DNA of 64,000 bases, taken from positions 558,882 through 622,881 of the forward strand of contig NZ_KV880638.1 in NCBI RefSeq assembly GCF_001907695.1, given 5' to 3'. Position 1 is the first letter of the stretch; each line of letters opens with the position of its first letter. The position numbers and the translations under genes are program-made. Below, piece by piece: positions 42,403-52,050 of the stretch. This DNA is from Thalassospira sp. TSL5-1. Its GTDB lineage: Bacteria > Pseudomonadota > Alphaproteobacteria > Rhodospirillales > Thalassospiraceae. The notes below the pieces were generated by a model, which saw only the letters and a program-made list of their open reading frames with translations, was not told the DNA's origin and did not search any database.

Positions 42403-44833
42403 TCCGTGCGACATCACCATGCCTGAAATGACACTTAAAGGCGGTGTGCGCACCGCCATCAAGCATGATAGCGGCCCCAAACACGTGACCGGCGAAGCCG
42501 TTTATATCGACGATATTATCGAGCCTTACGGCACCCTGCATCTTGCCCCCGGTGCGGCAACTATTGCCCATGGCCGTATCACCAAACTGGACCTGTCAAA
42601 GGTGCGCTCGGCCCCCGGTGTTGTCTGTGTGTTAACTGCCGATGACATTCCCGGCACCAACGATATTTCACCGGCACATACCCATGACGAGCCGGTTTTG
42701 CCCGATGGCATTGTGCAGTTTTACGGCCAGCCGGTATTTTGCGTTGCTGCCGAAACCCGGGAACAGGCCCGTGCCGCAACCAAACTGGCCGAAATTGAAT
42801 ATGAGGAACTGCCTGCCATCCTGTCGATTGACGATGCGATGGTGCAAAAATCCTATGTTGCTGAACCGCATGTGATGAAACGGGGCGACAGTGCCGCTGC
42901 CCTCGCTCGCGCCCCGCATCGCCATGCCGCGCGGATGGTAATTGGCGGGCAGGACCATTTTTATCTCGAAGGGCATATATCCTTTGCCATCCCGCAGGAA
43001 GATGGTGACGTTTTCATTCATTGCTCCACCCAGCATCCCTCCGAAGTGCAGCACAATATCGCCAATGTTCTGGGCCGCCCGGCCAATGCGGTGACGGTGG
43101 AAGTGCGCCGCATGGGCGGGGGCTTTGGCGGCAAGGAAACACAATCTATGCAATGGGCCGCACTGGCATCCATTGTGGCGGTTAAAACCGGCCGCCCGGC
43201 CAAAATGCGCCTGGACCGCGATGATGATATGATCATGACCGGCAAGCGGCATGATTTTATTGTCGATTACGACATTGGTTTTGACGATACCGGGCGTATC
43301 TGTGGCGCAGATATTCAATATGCTGCCAATTGTGGTTTCAGCGCCGATTTGTCATCTGCGATTGCCGACCGTGCGATGTTCCATACCGATAATGCCTATT
43401 ATCTGGGCGATGTCGAAATCCGCTCCTATCGCTGCAAAACCAATTTGGTCTCGAACACCGCCTTTCGCGGTTTTGGCGGCCCGCAGGGCATGGTGGCGAT
43501 TGAACGGATTATCGATGAAATCGCCCTGACGCTGGGCCTGGACCCGCTTGATGTGCGCATTGCCAATTATTACGGTGGTGCCGGGCGCAATATCACCCCC
43601 TATCATATGACGGTGGAAGATAACGTTCTGCCGGAACTAACCCGCGATTTGCTGGCTAGCAGCGATTATCGGGCGCGCCGTGCCGAAATTGATGCCTTTA
43701 ATGCGCAAAGTCCGGTGATTAAACGCGGCATTGCCGTAACGCCGGTCAAATTCGGTATTTCCTTTACCACTACGTTTCTTAACCAGGCCGGGGCCTTGGT
43801 GCATGTCTATCAGGATGGATCGGTGCATCTCAATCACGGCGGCACCGAAATGGGTCAGGGCCTGTTTGTCAAGGTTGCCCAGGTCGTGGCTGAGGAATTC
43901 CAGATCGATCTCGACAATATCAAAATTACCGCCACCAATACCGGCAAGGTGCCGAACACATCGGCGACGGCAGCATCGTCGGGGGCGGATATGAACGGCA
44001 TGGCCGCGCGTAATGCGGCGCGCACCATCAAGGACCGGCTGGTGGCCTTTGCAAGCAGCCATTACGGGGTTGGTGAAAGCGCCATTCGCTTTGTGCCGGG
44101 TCGTGTCAAGGTCGGTGATGTTGCCGATCTCAGCTTTGCCGAATTGGTGAAAATGGCCTATTTCGCGCGCATTTCGCTGTCGGCAACGGGCTATTACGCC
44201 ACACCGAAAATCCATTATGACCGCGCAACCGCATCGGGCCGGCCCTTTTATTATTTTGCCTATGGCATGGCGTGCAGCGAAGTCATGGTTGATACGCTGA
44301 CGGGTGAAAACAAGGTTACTCGGGTAGATATTTTGCATGATGTGGGCCAGTCCCTGAACCCGGCGATTGACCGGGGGCAGGTGGAAGGCGGCTTTATTCA
44401 AGGCATGGGGTGGCTAACAACCGAGGAACTCTGGTGGGATGATCATGGGCGCATTCGCACCCATGCACCATCAACCTATAAAATCCCGGCCTGTTCGGAC
44501 CGGCCTGATGATTTCCGGCTGGAGCTTTGGTCTTCGGGCCGTAATGTGGAGAAAACCATCCATCGGTCCAAGGCGGTGGGGGAACCGCCCCTGATGCTGG
44601 CAATTTCGGTGCATCGGGCCATTGCCCAAGCCGTGGCATCAGTCGCCGGGCATCAATTTGTGCCAGCCCTGAATACGCCCGCCACCCCCGAAGCCATTTT
44701 GCGGGCGGTGACGCGGTTAACGGAACAGGCGGCCACGTTGGCCGATGGCGGGGCGCATGACGCGAAAGAACTCGGCACAGCTGGTGCCGAGGCGAAAATG
44801 GCCGGGGTTGGTGCCCCGCAGACAGGGGTGTAA
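42395..44833 (+). CDS. xdhB: Xanthine dehydrogenase molybdenum-binding subunit
   Basis: The 812-residue catalytic subunit holding the molybdopterin cofactor. Conserved stretches: KHVTGEAVYIDDI at the N-terminus, EGHISFAIPQEDG, the cofactor loop RRMGGGFGGKET, FRGFGGPQGM, and near the end AVGEPPLML, which carries the catalytic Glu. Maturation needs XdhC, encoded 5 bases downstream. Confidence 0.96.
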   Translation: MADPCDITMPEMTLKGGVRTAIKHDSGPKHVTGEAVYIDDIIEPYGTLHLAPGAATIAHGRITKLDLSKVRSAPGVVCVLTADDIPGTNDISPAHTHDEPVLPDGIVQFYGQPVFCVAAETREQARAATKLAEIEYEELPAILSIDDAMVQKSYVAEPHVMKRGDSAAALARAPHRHAARMVIGGQDHFYLEGHISFAIPQEDGDVFIHCSTQHPSEVQHNIANVLGRPANAVTVEVRRMGGGFGGKETQSMQWAALASIVAVKTGRPAKMRLDRDDDMIMTGKRHDFIVDYDIGFDDTGRICGADIQYAANCGFSADLSSAIADRAMFHTDNAYYLGDVEIRSYRCKTNLVSNTAFRGFGGPQGMVAIERIIDEIALTLGLDPLDVRIANYYGGAGRNITPYHMTVEDNVLPELTRDLLASSDYRARRAEIDAFNAQSPVIKRGIAVTPVKFGISFTTTFLNQAGALVHVYQDGSVHLNHGGTEMGQGLFVKVAQVVAEEFQIDLDNIKITATNTGKVPNTSATAASSGADMNGMAARNAARTIKDRLVAFASSHYGVGESAIRFVPGRVKVGDVADLSFAELVKMAYFARISLSATGYYATPKIHYDRATASGRPFYYFAYGMACSEVMVDTLTGENKVTRVDILHDVGQSLNPAIDRGQVEGGFIQGMGWLTTEELWWDDHGRIRTHAPSTYKIPACSDRPDDFRLELWSSGRNVEKTIHRSKAVGEPPLMLAISVHRAIAQAVASVAGHQFVPALNTPATPEAILRAVTRLTEQAATLADGGAHDAKELGTAGAEAKMAGVGAPQTGV

Positions 44834-44838
44834 CGTCC

Positions 44839-45948
44839 ATGTCCGTTTTGTCCCCCCTCTCGCTGGATGCGCAATCATGGTCGGCTCTGCTTGCGGCGGG
44901 ACAGCAGGATCAGCAGGATCAGCCCGTTGTCATGGTAACGGTGGCTGCCATTGCCGGGTCCACCCCGCGCGAGGCCGGGGCCTTTATGCTGGTCGGCAGG
45001 CATGAAACGGCGGGAACGGTTGGTGGCGGTAATCTGGAACATCAATTGGTGCGCCATGTGCGCAAAATGCTGGCCGAGGGCGGTACACCCGATGCCCATT
45101 TCATGCGCTATCCGCTGGGGCCCGCGTTGGGGCAATGTTGCGGTGGCGCGGTCGAGGTGGCGTTTCATGCTCTGGATGCGGGGCGCAAGCAGGCCTTGCA
45201 TCGTGCATTAAAGGCCGTTCAATGCGGCACGGGCGATCCTGTTTGGATGATTCTGCCGGGTGATGATGCCCCAAATGCTTCCTTTGTGCCCCTGATCGGG
45301 CAGCCTGCACAGCAATTGGCGCAGGATTTTGGTGTGGTTAGGGGCGGATTTGTGGCGACTGCCGGTTTGGGTGCTTTGGGCGCTGCCGTTGCACCGGGGG
45401 CGTCGGGCAAGGCCGTTTTGGTGCGGCTGGATGACGGGGCAACGCCGCTTTGGCTTTTTGGGGCCGGGCATGTGGGGGCCGCGATTGCGCGCGCCCTTGA
45501 ACCCTTGCCCTTTGCGCTGCATTGGGTGGATTCGCGTGCCGAATATATTGATATTCCGGCAAAACCGCGCCTGCATCCCATTCACAGCCCTGACCCGTGG
45601 GAAGAAATCGCCGATATGCCGCAAGGCGCGATGGCGCTGATTTTAACCCATTCCCATGCCGAAGATTTCGAGATTTGCCGCCACGCCCTGATGCGTCGTG
45701 ATCTTTCCTTTGTTGGCATGATTGGCAGTGAAACCAAACGCGCACGGTTTATGGCCCGAATGCGCGAACGGGGGGTGCCCGATGCCGATTTATCGCGCCT
45801 GTGCTGCCCGATTGGCGTGCCCGGCATTACCGGCAAGCATCCGTCGGTGATTGCGGCATCGGTGGTGGCGCAACTGGTGGGCCTGCGCGAGCAGGGGCAG
45901 GCGCAACAGGCGGCCTCATCGACCGGTGCGGGTCGCGATATTGGCTAA
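44839..45948 (+). CDS. xdhC: XdhC, molybdenum cofactor insertion factor for xanthine dehydrogenase
   Basis: Cofactor chaperone that binds and sulfurates Moco before insertion into XdhB. The 369 residues have the XdhC N-terminal GSTPREAGAFMLVG and GGNLEHQLVRHVRKML, a CCGG motif (GQCCGGAVEVAF) and a C-terminal Rossmann part WLFGAGHVGAAIARALE with FVGMIGSETKRARF. Longer than many XdhC proteins because of an Ala/Gly/Gln-rich tail. End of the uraH-xdhABC row. Confidence 0.95.
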   Translation: MSVLSPLSLDAQSWSALLAAGQQDQQDQPVVMVTVAAIAGSTPREAGAFMLVGRHETAGTVGGGNLEHQLVRHVRKMLAEGGTPDAHFMRYPLGPALGQCCGGAVEVAFHALDAGRKQALHRALKAVQCGTGDPVWMILPGDDAPNASFVPLIGQPAQQLAQDFGVVRGGFVATAGLGALGAAVAPGASGKAVLVRLDDGATPLWLFGAGHVGAAIARALEPLPFALHWVDSRAEYIDIPAKPRLHPIHSPDPWEEIADMPQGAMALILTHSHAEDFEICRHALMRRDLSFVGMIGSETKRARFMARMRERGVPDADLSRLCCPIGVPGITGKHPSVIAASVVAQLVGLREQGQAQQAASSTGAGRDIG

Positions 45949-46013
45949 ACGATTTTAACTTCGGGGTTTTCTTGTGCCCCGGAAAAACCCAAACGGTGCG
46001 TTACCGGCTCTGC

Positions 46014-46029
46014 CCGGCAATAAAACCGG
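46014..46029 (+). repeat. 16-base direct repeat, copy 1 (before the guanine deaminase-like gene)
   Basis: CCGGCAATAAAACCGG, identical to a second copy at 46678-46693. Adjacent at 46041-46054 is the perfect palindrome CCCGGATATCCGGG; the GATATCCGG part of this also precedes the second copy. Confidence 0.6.
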
Positions 46030-46081
46030 ATCAAATAAAACCCGGATATCCGGGGCAGGACAAGAATAAGGAGAATGGGCT

Positions 46082-46561
46082 GTGTGTGATGATATCAGGC
46101 ATAAACATATGCGCCACGCCATAGAATTATCCCGCCAAAAGATGCAGGAGGGCTGTGGCGGACCGTTTGGTGCGGTGATTGTGCGCGATGGCAAGGTGAT
46201 TGCCGAGGGCTGGAACAATGTGACGTCGAGCATGGACCCAACAGCCCATGCAGAGGTTTCCGCCATTCGCGCCGCTTGTGCGGCATTGGGCGATTTCAGC
46301 CTGGCCGGATGCGAGATTTATACCAGTTGTGAACCGTGTCCCATGTGCCTGTCGGCGATTTACTGGGCCCGGATTGACCGCATCTATTATGCCAATGGCC
46401 GTGAGGATGCCGCGGCCATCGGGTTTGATGACCAGTTTTTATATGACGAGGTTGCCAAGCCCCTGTCGCAGCGCGAATTGCCCTGTGAACATATTGAAAT
46501 GCAAGAGGCGGCCGATGTCTTTGATCAATGGGCGGCCAAGGAAGACAAGATCGCTTACTAA
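46082..46561 (+). CDS. Guanine deaminase / CDA-fold nucleobase deaminase
   Basis: A 159-residue zinc deaminase of the cytidine deaminase-like fold. Zinc site: AHAEVSAIR with the ligand His and catalytic Glu, and SCEPCPMCLSAIYWA with the two Cys. The C-terminus resembles GuaD of Bacillus-type guanine deaminases (about 155 residues), which convert guanine to xanthine. GTG start with AAGGAG 8 bases upstream. Lying between xdhC and a nucleoside-type importer, guanine deamination is the most sensible role; tRNA adenosine deaminases share the motif but differ in context. Confidence 0.85.
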   Translation: MCDDIRHKHMRHAIELSRQKMQEGCGGPFGAVIVRDGKVIAEGWNNVTSSMDPTAHAEVSAIRAACAALGDFSLAGCEIYTSCEPCPMCLSAIYWARIDRIYYANGREDAAAIGFDDQFLYDEVAKPLSQRELPCEHIEMQEAADVFDQWAAKEDKIAY

Positions 46562-46664
46562 CAAACTGCTTAAAAAAATATCGAGACAGTTTGATTACGG
46601 CACCGGGCAGGGGTAAAACGCCTTTGGCGCATGTAATCGGATCGCAATCAGGGGGTGGCAGACA

Positions 46665-48275
46665 GTGACCGCGATATCCGGCAATAAAACCGGGGCCGTC
46701 AAACAACGAACGGGATCAGGGCCCGCGCAGCTAGAAATTTGCGGCGTGACCAAGGCTTTTCCCGGTTGTCTGGCCAATGACAATATCAGTTTCAGGATCG
46801 AGCCAGGCGAAATCCACGCGCTGTTGGGGGAAAACGGCGCAGGCAAAAGCACGCTGGTTAAAATGATTTACGGCGTGATGCAGGCCGATGCCGGGGACCT
46901 GTTATGGGAAGGCACGCCTGTGACCATCGCCAGCCCCCATGATGCGCGCGAAATGGGTATTGGTCTGGTTTTTCAGCATTTTTCCCTGTTTGAAACCATG
47001 ACGGTTTTGGAAAATATCGCGCTTGCCATGAATGATGTGCGCGATATGGCGGTGTTACGCCAGCAGGTGATCGAGGTTGAAAAAACCTATGGACTGCCGC
47101 TGGACCCGGACCGCCATGTTTATACCCTGTCGGTTGGCGAACGCCAGCGCATCGAAATTGTCCGCTGCCTTTTGCAAAATCCCAAACTTCTGATCCTGGA
47201 TGAACCGACATCGGTGCTGACCCCGCAGGAAGTGGACAAGCTGTTTGAAACCCTGCGGCGTTTGTCCAGCGAAGGCTGCGCCATCCTGTATATCAGCCAC
47301 AAGCTGCATGAAGTGCAGGCCCTGTGCGAACATGCCACGGTGTTGCGCGGCGGAAAGGTGGTCGATACCTGCGACCCCCGTGCCGAAACCGCAAAATCAA
47401 TGGCCGAAATGATGATCGGCCAAAAACTGGTCGCCCCGGATCGGGGCGTTCGCCCGGCACCCGGCGATGTGCGCCTGTCGGTCAAGAACCTGTCGCTGGT
47501 CAGTGATCAGCAATTTGGCACCGACCTTAAGGACATTTCATTCGAGGTGCGCGGCGGGCAGATTTTGGGCGTCGCCGGTGTGGCCGGGAACGGTCAGAAC
47601 GAACTGTTTCAGGCGCTGGCGGGTGAAACCGAAATTCAGGGCACACCCGATTGCATCGTTATCGATAAACAGCCCGTCGCCGGGTTTGGTCCGCGCCGCC
47701 GCCGTCGTTTGGGGGCGGCCTTTGTGCCCGAAGAACGCAATGGGCACGGGGCTGTGCCCGATATGAGCCTGGCGGAAAACGGGTTTTTGACCGCGTTTCG
47801 CCGCATGGCCCTGTCGGCGCGCGGTTTGATCCGCGAGGTGCCGACGCGCAGTTTTGCCGAAGGCATCATTAAAACATTCGATGTGCGCACCACCGGCCAC
47901 GGGGCAGAGGCAGGCAGCCTTTCGGGCGGAAATTTGCAAAAATTCATCGTCGGCCGCGAAATTATGCAGGACCCCGGCGTTCTGGTCATTTCCCAGCCAA
48001 CCTGGGGGGTAGATGCCGGGGCGGCCAGCGCCATTCATCAGGCCTTGCTGGATTTGGCGGCAAAGGGCACGGCGGTTTTGGTGATTTCCCAGGACCTGGA
48101 TGAAATTTATGCCATTTGTGATCAGGTTGTGGTGATGGCAGGGGGCAAAATGTCCTCGGCGCGCAATATGGCAGATGTAACGATTGATGAAATCGGCCTT
48201 CTGATGGGCGGGCTTCATGACTTGGGCGCAAATCCGGCCCCGGAACAAAACGGAGGCCAGCATGATCCGGCTTGA
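46665..48275 (+). CDS. ATP-binding protein of a BMP-type purine/nucleoside ABC importer
   Basis: A 536-residue double ABC protein. First Walker A is GENGAGKSTLVKM near residue 64; the second domain has the degenerate GVAGNGQNELFQALAG, as usual for sugar- and nucleoside-type importers. Signatures LSVGERQRIEIVRCL and LSGGNLQKFIVGREIM are present. GTG start; the first 20 residues include the second copy of a 16-base repeat. Followed by two permeases and a BMP-family binding protein; in the purine island this suggests uptake of purine nucleosides or bases. Confidence 0.92.
   Translation: MTAISGNKTGAVKQRTGSGPAQLEICGVTKAFPGCLANDNISFRIEPGEIHALLGENGAGKSTLVKMIYGVMQADAGDLLWEGTPVTIASPHDAREMGIGLVFQHFSLFETMTVLENIALAMNDVRDMAVLRQQVIEVEKTYGLPLDPDRHVYTLSVGERQRIEIVRCLLQNPKLLILDEPTSVLTPQEVDKLFETLRRLSSEGCAILYISHKLHEVQALCEHATVLRGGKVVDTCDPRAETAKSMAEMMIGQKLVAPDRGVRPAPGDVRLSVKNLSLVSDQQFGTDLKDISFEVRGGQILGVAGVAGNGQNELFQALAGETEIQGTPDCIVIDKQPVAGFGPRRRRRLGAAFVPEERNGHGAVPDMSLAENGFLTAFRRMALSARGLIREVPTRSFAEGIIKTFDVRTTGHGAEAGSLSGGNLQKFIVGREIMQDPGVLVISQPTWGVDAGAASAIHQALLDLAAKGTAVLVISQDLDEIYAICDQVVVMAGGKMSSARNMADVTIDEIGLLMGGLHDLGANPAPEQNGGQHDPA
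46678..46693 (+). repeat. 16-base direct repeat, copy 2 (inside the 5' end of the ABC gene)
   Basis: CCGGCAATAAAACCGG again, preceded by GATATCCGG overlap. It falls in codons 5-10 of the ABC gene if the GTG start is right. Confidence 0.6.
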
Positions 48276-49341
48276 ACCACGTCGCCAGCATTCGCAAAAG
48301 ATGGTCTATCTTTCGCCGCTGCTGGCTATTTTTCTCACCCTGATAAGTGGTGCCGTCATTTTTGCCTTTATGGGCAAGGACCCGATCGAGGCGCTTTATA
48401 CCTTTTTCATCATGCCGATCAACAACGCCTATGGCGTGGGCGAGCTGTTTGTAAAGGCAACGCCGCTGGTGATTATTGCGGTTGGCCTGGCGATGGGGTT
48501 TCGTGCCAATGTCTGGAATATCGGGGCCGAGGGGCAGTTAACGATGGGGGCCATCTTTGGTGGTGGTCTGGCTCTGGCGTTTTACGACAGCGAAAGCGCG
48601 TTTTTGCTGCCGGGCATGTTTGTGCTGGCGGCCCTTGGCGGTGCGTTTTGGGGCGCTATTCCGGCGTGGTTGCGTACGCGCTTTAATGCCAATGAAATTC
48701 TCACCAGCCTGATGCTGACCTATGTTGCGACCCTGTTTCTCAGCTATCTGGTTTATGGGCCGTGGCGCAATCCCGAAGGCTTTAACTTTCCTGAATCCCG
48801 TGCTTTTCCCGATGCCGCCTTGCTGCCGATTATTTATGACGGCACCCGTGTGCATTTAGGCGCGATTTTTGCCCTGCTGATTGTGGCAGGCGGCTGGGTT
48901 TTGCTGACCAAATCCGTGATTGGGTTTCAGTTGCGCGTGGTCGGTCAGGCACCACAGGCGGCCCGTCATGTCGGTTTCCGGCAAAAACGCATGGTGTGGT
49001 TTACCTTGCTGTTATCTGGCGGGCTTTCGGGCTTGGCCGGGATGTTTGAGGTGGCGGGGCCGATTGGGCAACTTCAGCCTTCCATTTCGCCGGGTTATGG
49101 TTTTACCGCCATTATCGTTGCCTTTTTGGGCCGTTTGCATCCCATCGGCATTTTGTTTGCCGGGCTGGTAATGGCCCTGACTTATCTTGGTGGTGAACTG
49201 GCGCAAATCAGTTTGGGGCTGCCCAGTGCCGTCACCGGGTTGTTTCAGGGGATATTGCTGTTTTTCCTGTTGGGCTGTGATGTTTTGACCAAATACCGCA
49301 TCCGTTTCGGATCGGGTAGCAAATCCGGGGAGCTGGCATAA
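48262..49341 (+). CDS. ABC importer permease, first subunit (BMP/nucleoside type)
   Basis: A 359-residue permease with about nine helices. AVGLAMGFRANVWNIGAEGQLTMGAI is the conserved core seen in the YufP/NupP type of the BPD_transp_2 family, along with FNANEILTSLMLTYVA. I start at the Met before IRLEPRRQHSQK, which has GGAGG upstream and overlaps the ATPase gene by 14 bases. Its stop overlaps the next start as TAATG. Confidence 0.93.
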   Translation: MIRLEPRRQHSQKMVYLSPLLAIFLTLISGAVIFAFMGKDPIEALYTFFIMPINNAYGVGELFVKATPLVIIAVGLAMGFRANVWNIGAEGQLTMGAIFGGGLALAFYDSESAFLLPGMFVLAALGGAFWGAIPAWLRTRFNANEILTSLMLTYVATLFLSYLVYGPWRNPEGFNFPESRAFPDAALLPIIYDGTRVHLGAIFALLIVAGGWVLLTKSVIGFQLRVVGQAPQAARHVGFRQKRMVWFTLLLSGGLSGLAGMFEVAGPIGQLQPSISPGYGFTAIIVAFLGRLHPIGILFAGLVMALTYLGGELAQISLGLPSAVTGLFQGILLFFLLGCDVLTKYRIRFGSGSKSGELA

Positions 49342-50261
49342 TGGACTGGATCGTACCCTTAATCCTCACCGTGATTACGGCATCGACTCCGCTTTTGCTG
49401 TCGGCAACCGGCGAATTGATAACCGAGAAATCAGGTGTTTTGAACCTTGGTGTCGAGGGCATGATGCTGATTGGCGCCATCACCGGTTTTTCCGTCACCG
49501 TATCAACAGGGTCGGCAACGCTAGGCATTATTGCCGCCGCGATTGCCGGTATGGCGATTGCGCTGATTTTCGCCTTTTTAACCCTGACCCTGATGGCAAA
49601 TCAGGTGGCAACCGGATTGGCGCTGACCATTTTCGGGGTTGGTTTTTCCGCGCTGGTCGGGTCGGGTTTTGTTGGTTTTGCCATCGAACCCTTGCCGTCC
49701 CTGCATATTCCGTTCCTTTCCGATGTTCCGGTGATCGGGCCGGTCCTGTTTGGGCAGGATTTTCTGGTTTATCTGTCTATTTTCATGGTTGTTGCTTCGG
49801 GCTGGTTTTTAACCAAAACCCGTGCCGGACTGATTTTAAAGGCAGTTGGCGATTCCCATGATTCCGCCCATGCCATTGGATATAACGTTATTCGCATTCG
49901 CTATATGGCAACACTGTTTGGCGGGGCGATGTCAGGCCTGGCCGGGGCCTATCTGTCGCTGTCATATACCCCGATGTGGGCGGAAAACATGACAGCCGGG
50001 CGCGGCTGGATCGCGCTGGCGCTGGTGGTGTTTGCCACCTGGCGGCCGGGACGGTTGCTGGCCGGGGCTTATATGTTTGGCTGTATTTCCGTTTTGCAGC
50101 TTCATGCACAAAGTGCGGGCATCAATGTGCCGTCGCAATTTATGTCCATGTTGCCCTATCTGGCAACGGTGATTGTCCTGGTGATTATTTCCAGTGATGT
50201 TACCAAAATTCGCCTTAACGCGCCGGCCTGCATCGGCAAGGCGTTCCGACCGGCGCAATAA
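49341..50261 (+). CDS. ABC importer permease, second subunit (BMP/nucleoside type)
   Basis: A 306-residue permease with about eight helices. LSATGELITEKSGVLNLGVEGMMLIGA is the hallmark start of YufQ/NupQ-type subunits; LAGAYLSLSYTPMWAENM and GRGWIALALVVFATWRPGR follow. It pairs with the preceding permease to form the channel. Confidence 0.93.
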   Translation: MDWIVPLILTVITASTPLLLSATGELITEKSGVLNLGVEGMMLIGAITGFSVTVSTGSATLGIIAAAIAGMAIALIFAFLTLTLMANQVATGLALTIFGVGFSALVGSGFVGFAIEPLPSLHIPFLSDVPVIGPVLFGQDFLVYLSIFMVVASGWFLTKTRAGLILKAVGDSHDSAHAIGYNVIRIRYMATLFGGAMSGLAGAYLSLSYTPMWAENMTAGRGWIALALVVFATWRPGRLLAGAYMFGCISVLQLHAQSAGINVPSQFMSMLPYLATVIVLVIISSDVTKIRLNAPACIGKAFRPAQ

Positions 50262-50369
50262 CGCCGGCATATGTGGGAGGTGCGTCACACTCAATTATGA
50301 CGCGCATTGTTGATTGTACGCGATAACAGGTATAAATCCTGTGCAGAAGGTTTTAAGGGAGACATTCTT

Positions 50370-51455
50370 ATGAAGGCACGTTTTATGAAGCGCACGGCAG
50401 CAGCACTTGCCGCTGTTGGCGCATTGGCCTTGGGCATGGGGGCGGCACAGGCCGCTGATCCGCTTAAGGTTGGTTTTGTCTATGTCGGGCCGGTTGGGGA
50501 TTTTGGCTATTCCTACCAGCATGATCAGGGCCGCCAGGCGGTTGAAAAGAAATTTGGCGACAAGGTTAAAACCACGTTTGTCGAAAGCGTGCCGGAAGGG
50601 GCAGACGCCGAACGTGTGATCCGCCAGTTGGCCCAGACCGGCAATGACCTGATTTTCACCACCTCGTTTGGTTTCATGAACCCGACCATCAAGGTGGCAA
50701 AGCAGTTTCCGAATGTGAAATTTGAACATGCAACCGGCTACAAGCGTGCCGATAACGTGGCGACCTATGCCGCCCGTTTTTACGAAGGCCGTTATGTTGC
50801 GGGCGTGATTGCCGGTAAAATGACCAAAAGCAACGTCATTGGTTATGTCGGTTCCTTCCCGATCCCCGAAGTTGTACGTGGCATTAACGCCTTCATGCGC
50901 GGTGCGTGGTCGGTTAACCCGGATGTGAAGGTTAAAATCGTTTGGGTGAACAGCTGGTATGACCCGGGCAAAGAAGGCGATGCCGCCAAGGCCCTGATCG
51001 ATCAGGGTGCGGACATTATGGTGCAGCACACCGACAGCCCGGCACCGCTTCAGGTTGCCGAGAACCGGGGCATCAAGGGTTTTGGTCAGGCATCCGACAT
51101 GATCAAATTTGCCCCCAAAGCCCAGATGACGGCCATTGTTGACCATTGGGACGAATATTATATCGACCGTGTTCAGGCCGTTATGGATGGCACCTGGAAA
51201 GCCGAAGACACCTGGCACGGCCTGAAAGAAGGCATGGTCCATATGGCACCGTTCACCAACATGCCCGACGATGTTGCCGCCCTTGCCAAGGAAACCGAAG
51301 ACAAGATTGCTTCGGGCGACATCAAGATTTTTGCGGGTCCGATTTATGATCAGGCAGGTGAACTGCGCGTGAAGGAAGGCGAAGTCGCGCCGGACGAAAT
51401 GCTGCTGGGCATGGACTGGTACATTAAAGGCATCGACGCCGAATTACCGAAGTAA
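50370..51455 (+). CDS. BMP-family substrate-binding protein of the importer
   Basis: Periplasmic binding protein of 361 residues with a classical signal peptide ending AAQAAD; no lipobox, so it is soluble rather than lipidated. The mature start LKVGFVYVGPVGDFGYSYQH is the BMP (PnrA/Med) signature; YVGSFPIPEVVRGINAFM also fits. AAGGGAGAC precedes the ATG. PnrA-type proteins bind purine nucleosides, which suits the neighbourhood. Terminator follows. Confidence 0.93.
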   Translation: MKARFMKRTAAALAAVGALALGMGAAQAADPLKVGFVYVGPVGDFGYSYQHDQGRQAVEKKFGDKVKTTFVESVPEGADAERVIRQLAQTGNDLIFTTSFGFMNPTIKVAKQFPNVKFEHATGYKRADNVATYAARFYEGRYVAGVIAGKMTKSNVIGYVGSFPIPEVVRGINAFMRGAWSVNPDVKVKIVWVNSWYDPGKEGDAAKALIDQGADIMVQHTDSPAPLQVAENRGIKGFGQASDMIKFAPKAQMTAIVDHWDEYYIDRVQAVMDGTWKAEDTWHGLKEGMVHMAPFTNMPDDVAALAKETEDKIASGDIKIFAGPIYDQAGELRVKEGEVAPDEMLLGMDWYIKGIDAELPK

Positions 51456-51512
51456 AACAAAGTCTTGTTATCCTGCCGGGGAATATCCCCGGTCGGGAAT
51501 ATGGTTGCATAA

Positions 51513-51545
51513 CAGCCCCGCTGGTTATCTGGCGGGGCTGTTTTT
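51513..51545 (+). terminator. Rho-independent terminator of the importer operon
   Basis: CAGCCCCGC pairs perfectly with GCGGGGCTG around a 10-base loop, followed by TTTTT. It also lies at the stop of the convergent minus-strand gene. Confidence 0.9.
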
Positions 51546-52050
51546 ATGTGCTATTGCGTTTGTTTTGGGGTGGTTCGCCTGTTTTGGGTTTGGTTTGACG
51601 GGCGGGATCAAGTGCTGCCTCGGCGGCGTTCACCGCCGCGTCGAGCTTTTCGGCATCTTCCTTGGCTTTTTTGTCGGCCTGTTCCTGGGCGCGCGCCTTT
51701 GCATTTCGGTCTTCATCGGGATCGGACAGGGTTTCGTAAAATATCATTTCGGCCCGTGGATGGGTCAGCGCGAACCAGGCCGCGCGGATAAATTTTAATT
51801 TTACCCGGCGCTGGCGGCTTTCTCCGGCCCATTTTTCACGAAACAGTTCCATGTCGTCGCTGCGGGCAAAATGGATCACCATATCGACGTAAGGTGCACT
51901 TTGCCCGGATCGCGGTAGTTCAATATTGCGAATGCCCATGTTCCAGCGGTCATGGCGAATGTTTCGGTCCAGCCAGTCCAGGATGGGTTGGGCAGATTGT
52001 CTTTCGTGGATCACGATCCGAAAGGGAAAATTCCGAAGATCTTTTTGCAT
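51544..52050 (-). CDS. Uncharacterised protein with charged Ala/Lys-rich tail
   Basis: A 168-residue protein I do not recognise. The first 110 residues look globular (RIVIHERQSAQPILDWLDRN, IRNIELPRSGQSAPYVDMVI, LKFIRAAWFALTHPRAEMIF); the last 60 are low-complexity, rich in Ala, Lys, Glu and Asp, probably helical. No signal peptide or membrane segment. ATG chosen; a TTG lies five codons upstream. It overlaps the end of the importer terminator. Confidence 0.65.
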   Translation of the reverse strand: MQKDLRNFPFRIVIHERQSAQPILDWLDRNIRHDRWNMGIRNIELPRSGQSAPYVDMVIHFARSDDMELFREKWAGESRQRRVKLKFIRAAWFALTHPRAEMIFYETLSDPDEDRNAKARAQEQADKKAKEDAEKLDAAVNAAEAALDPARQTKPKTGEPPQNKRNST

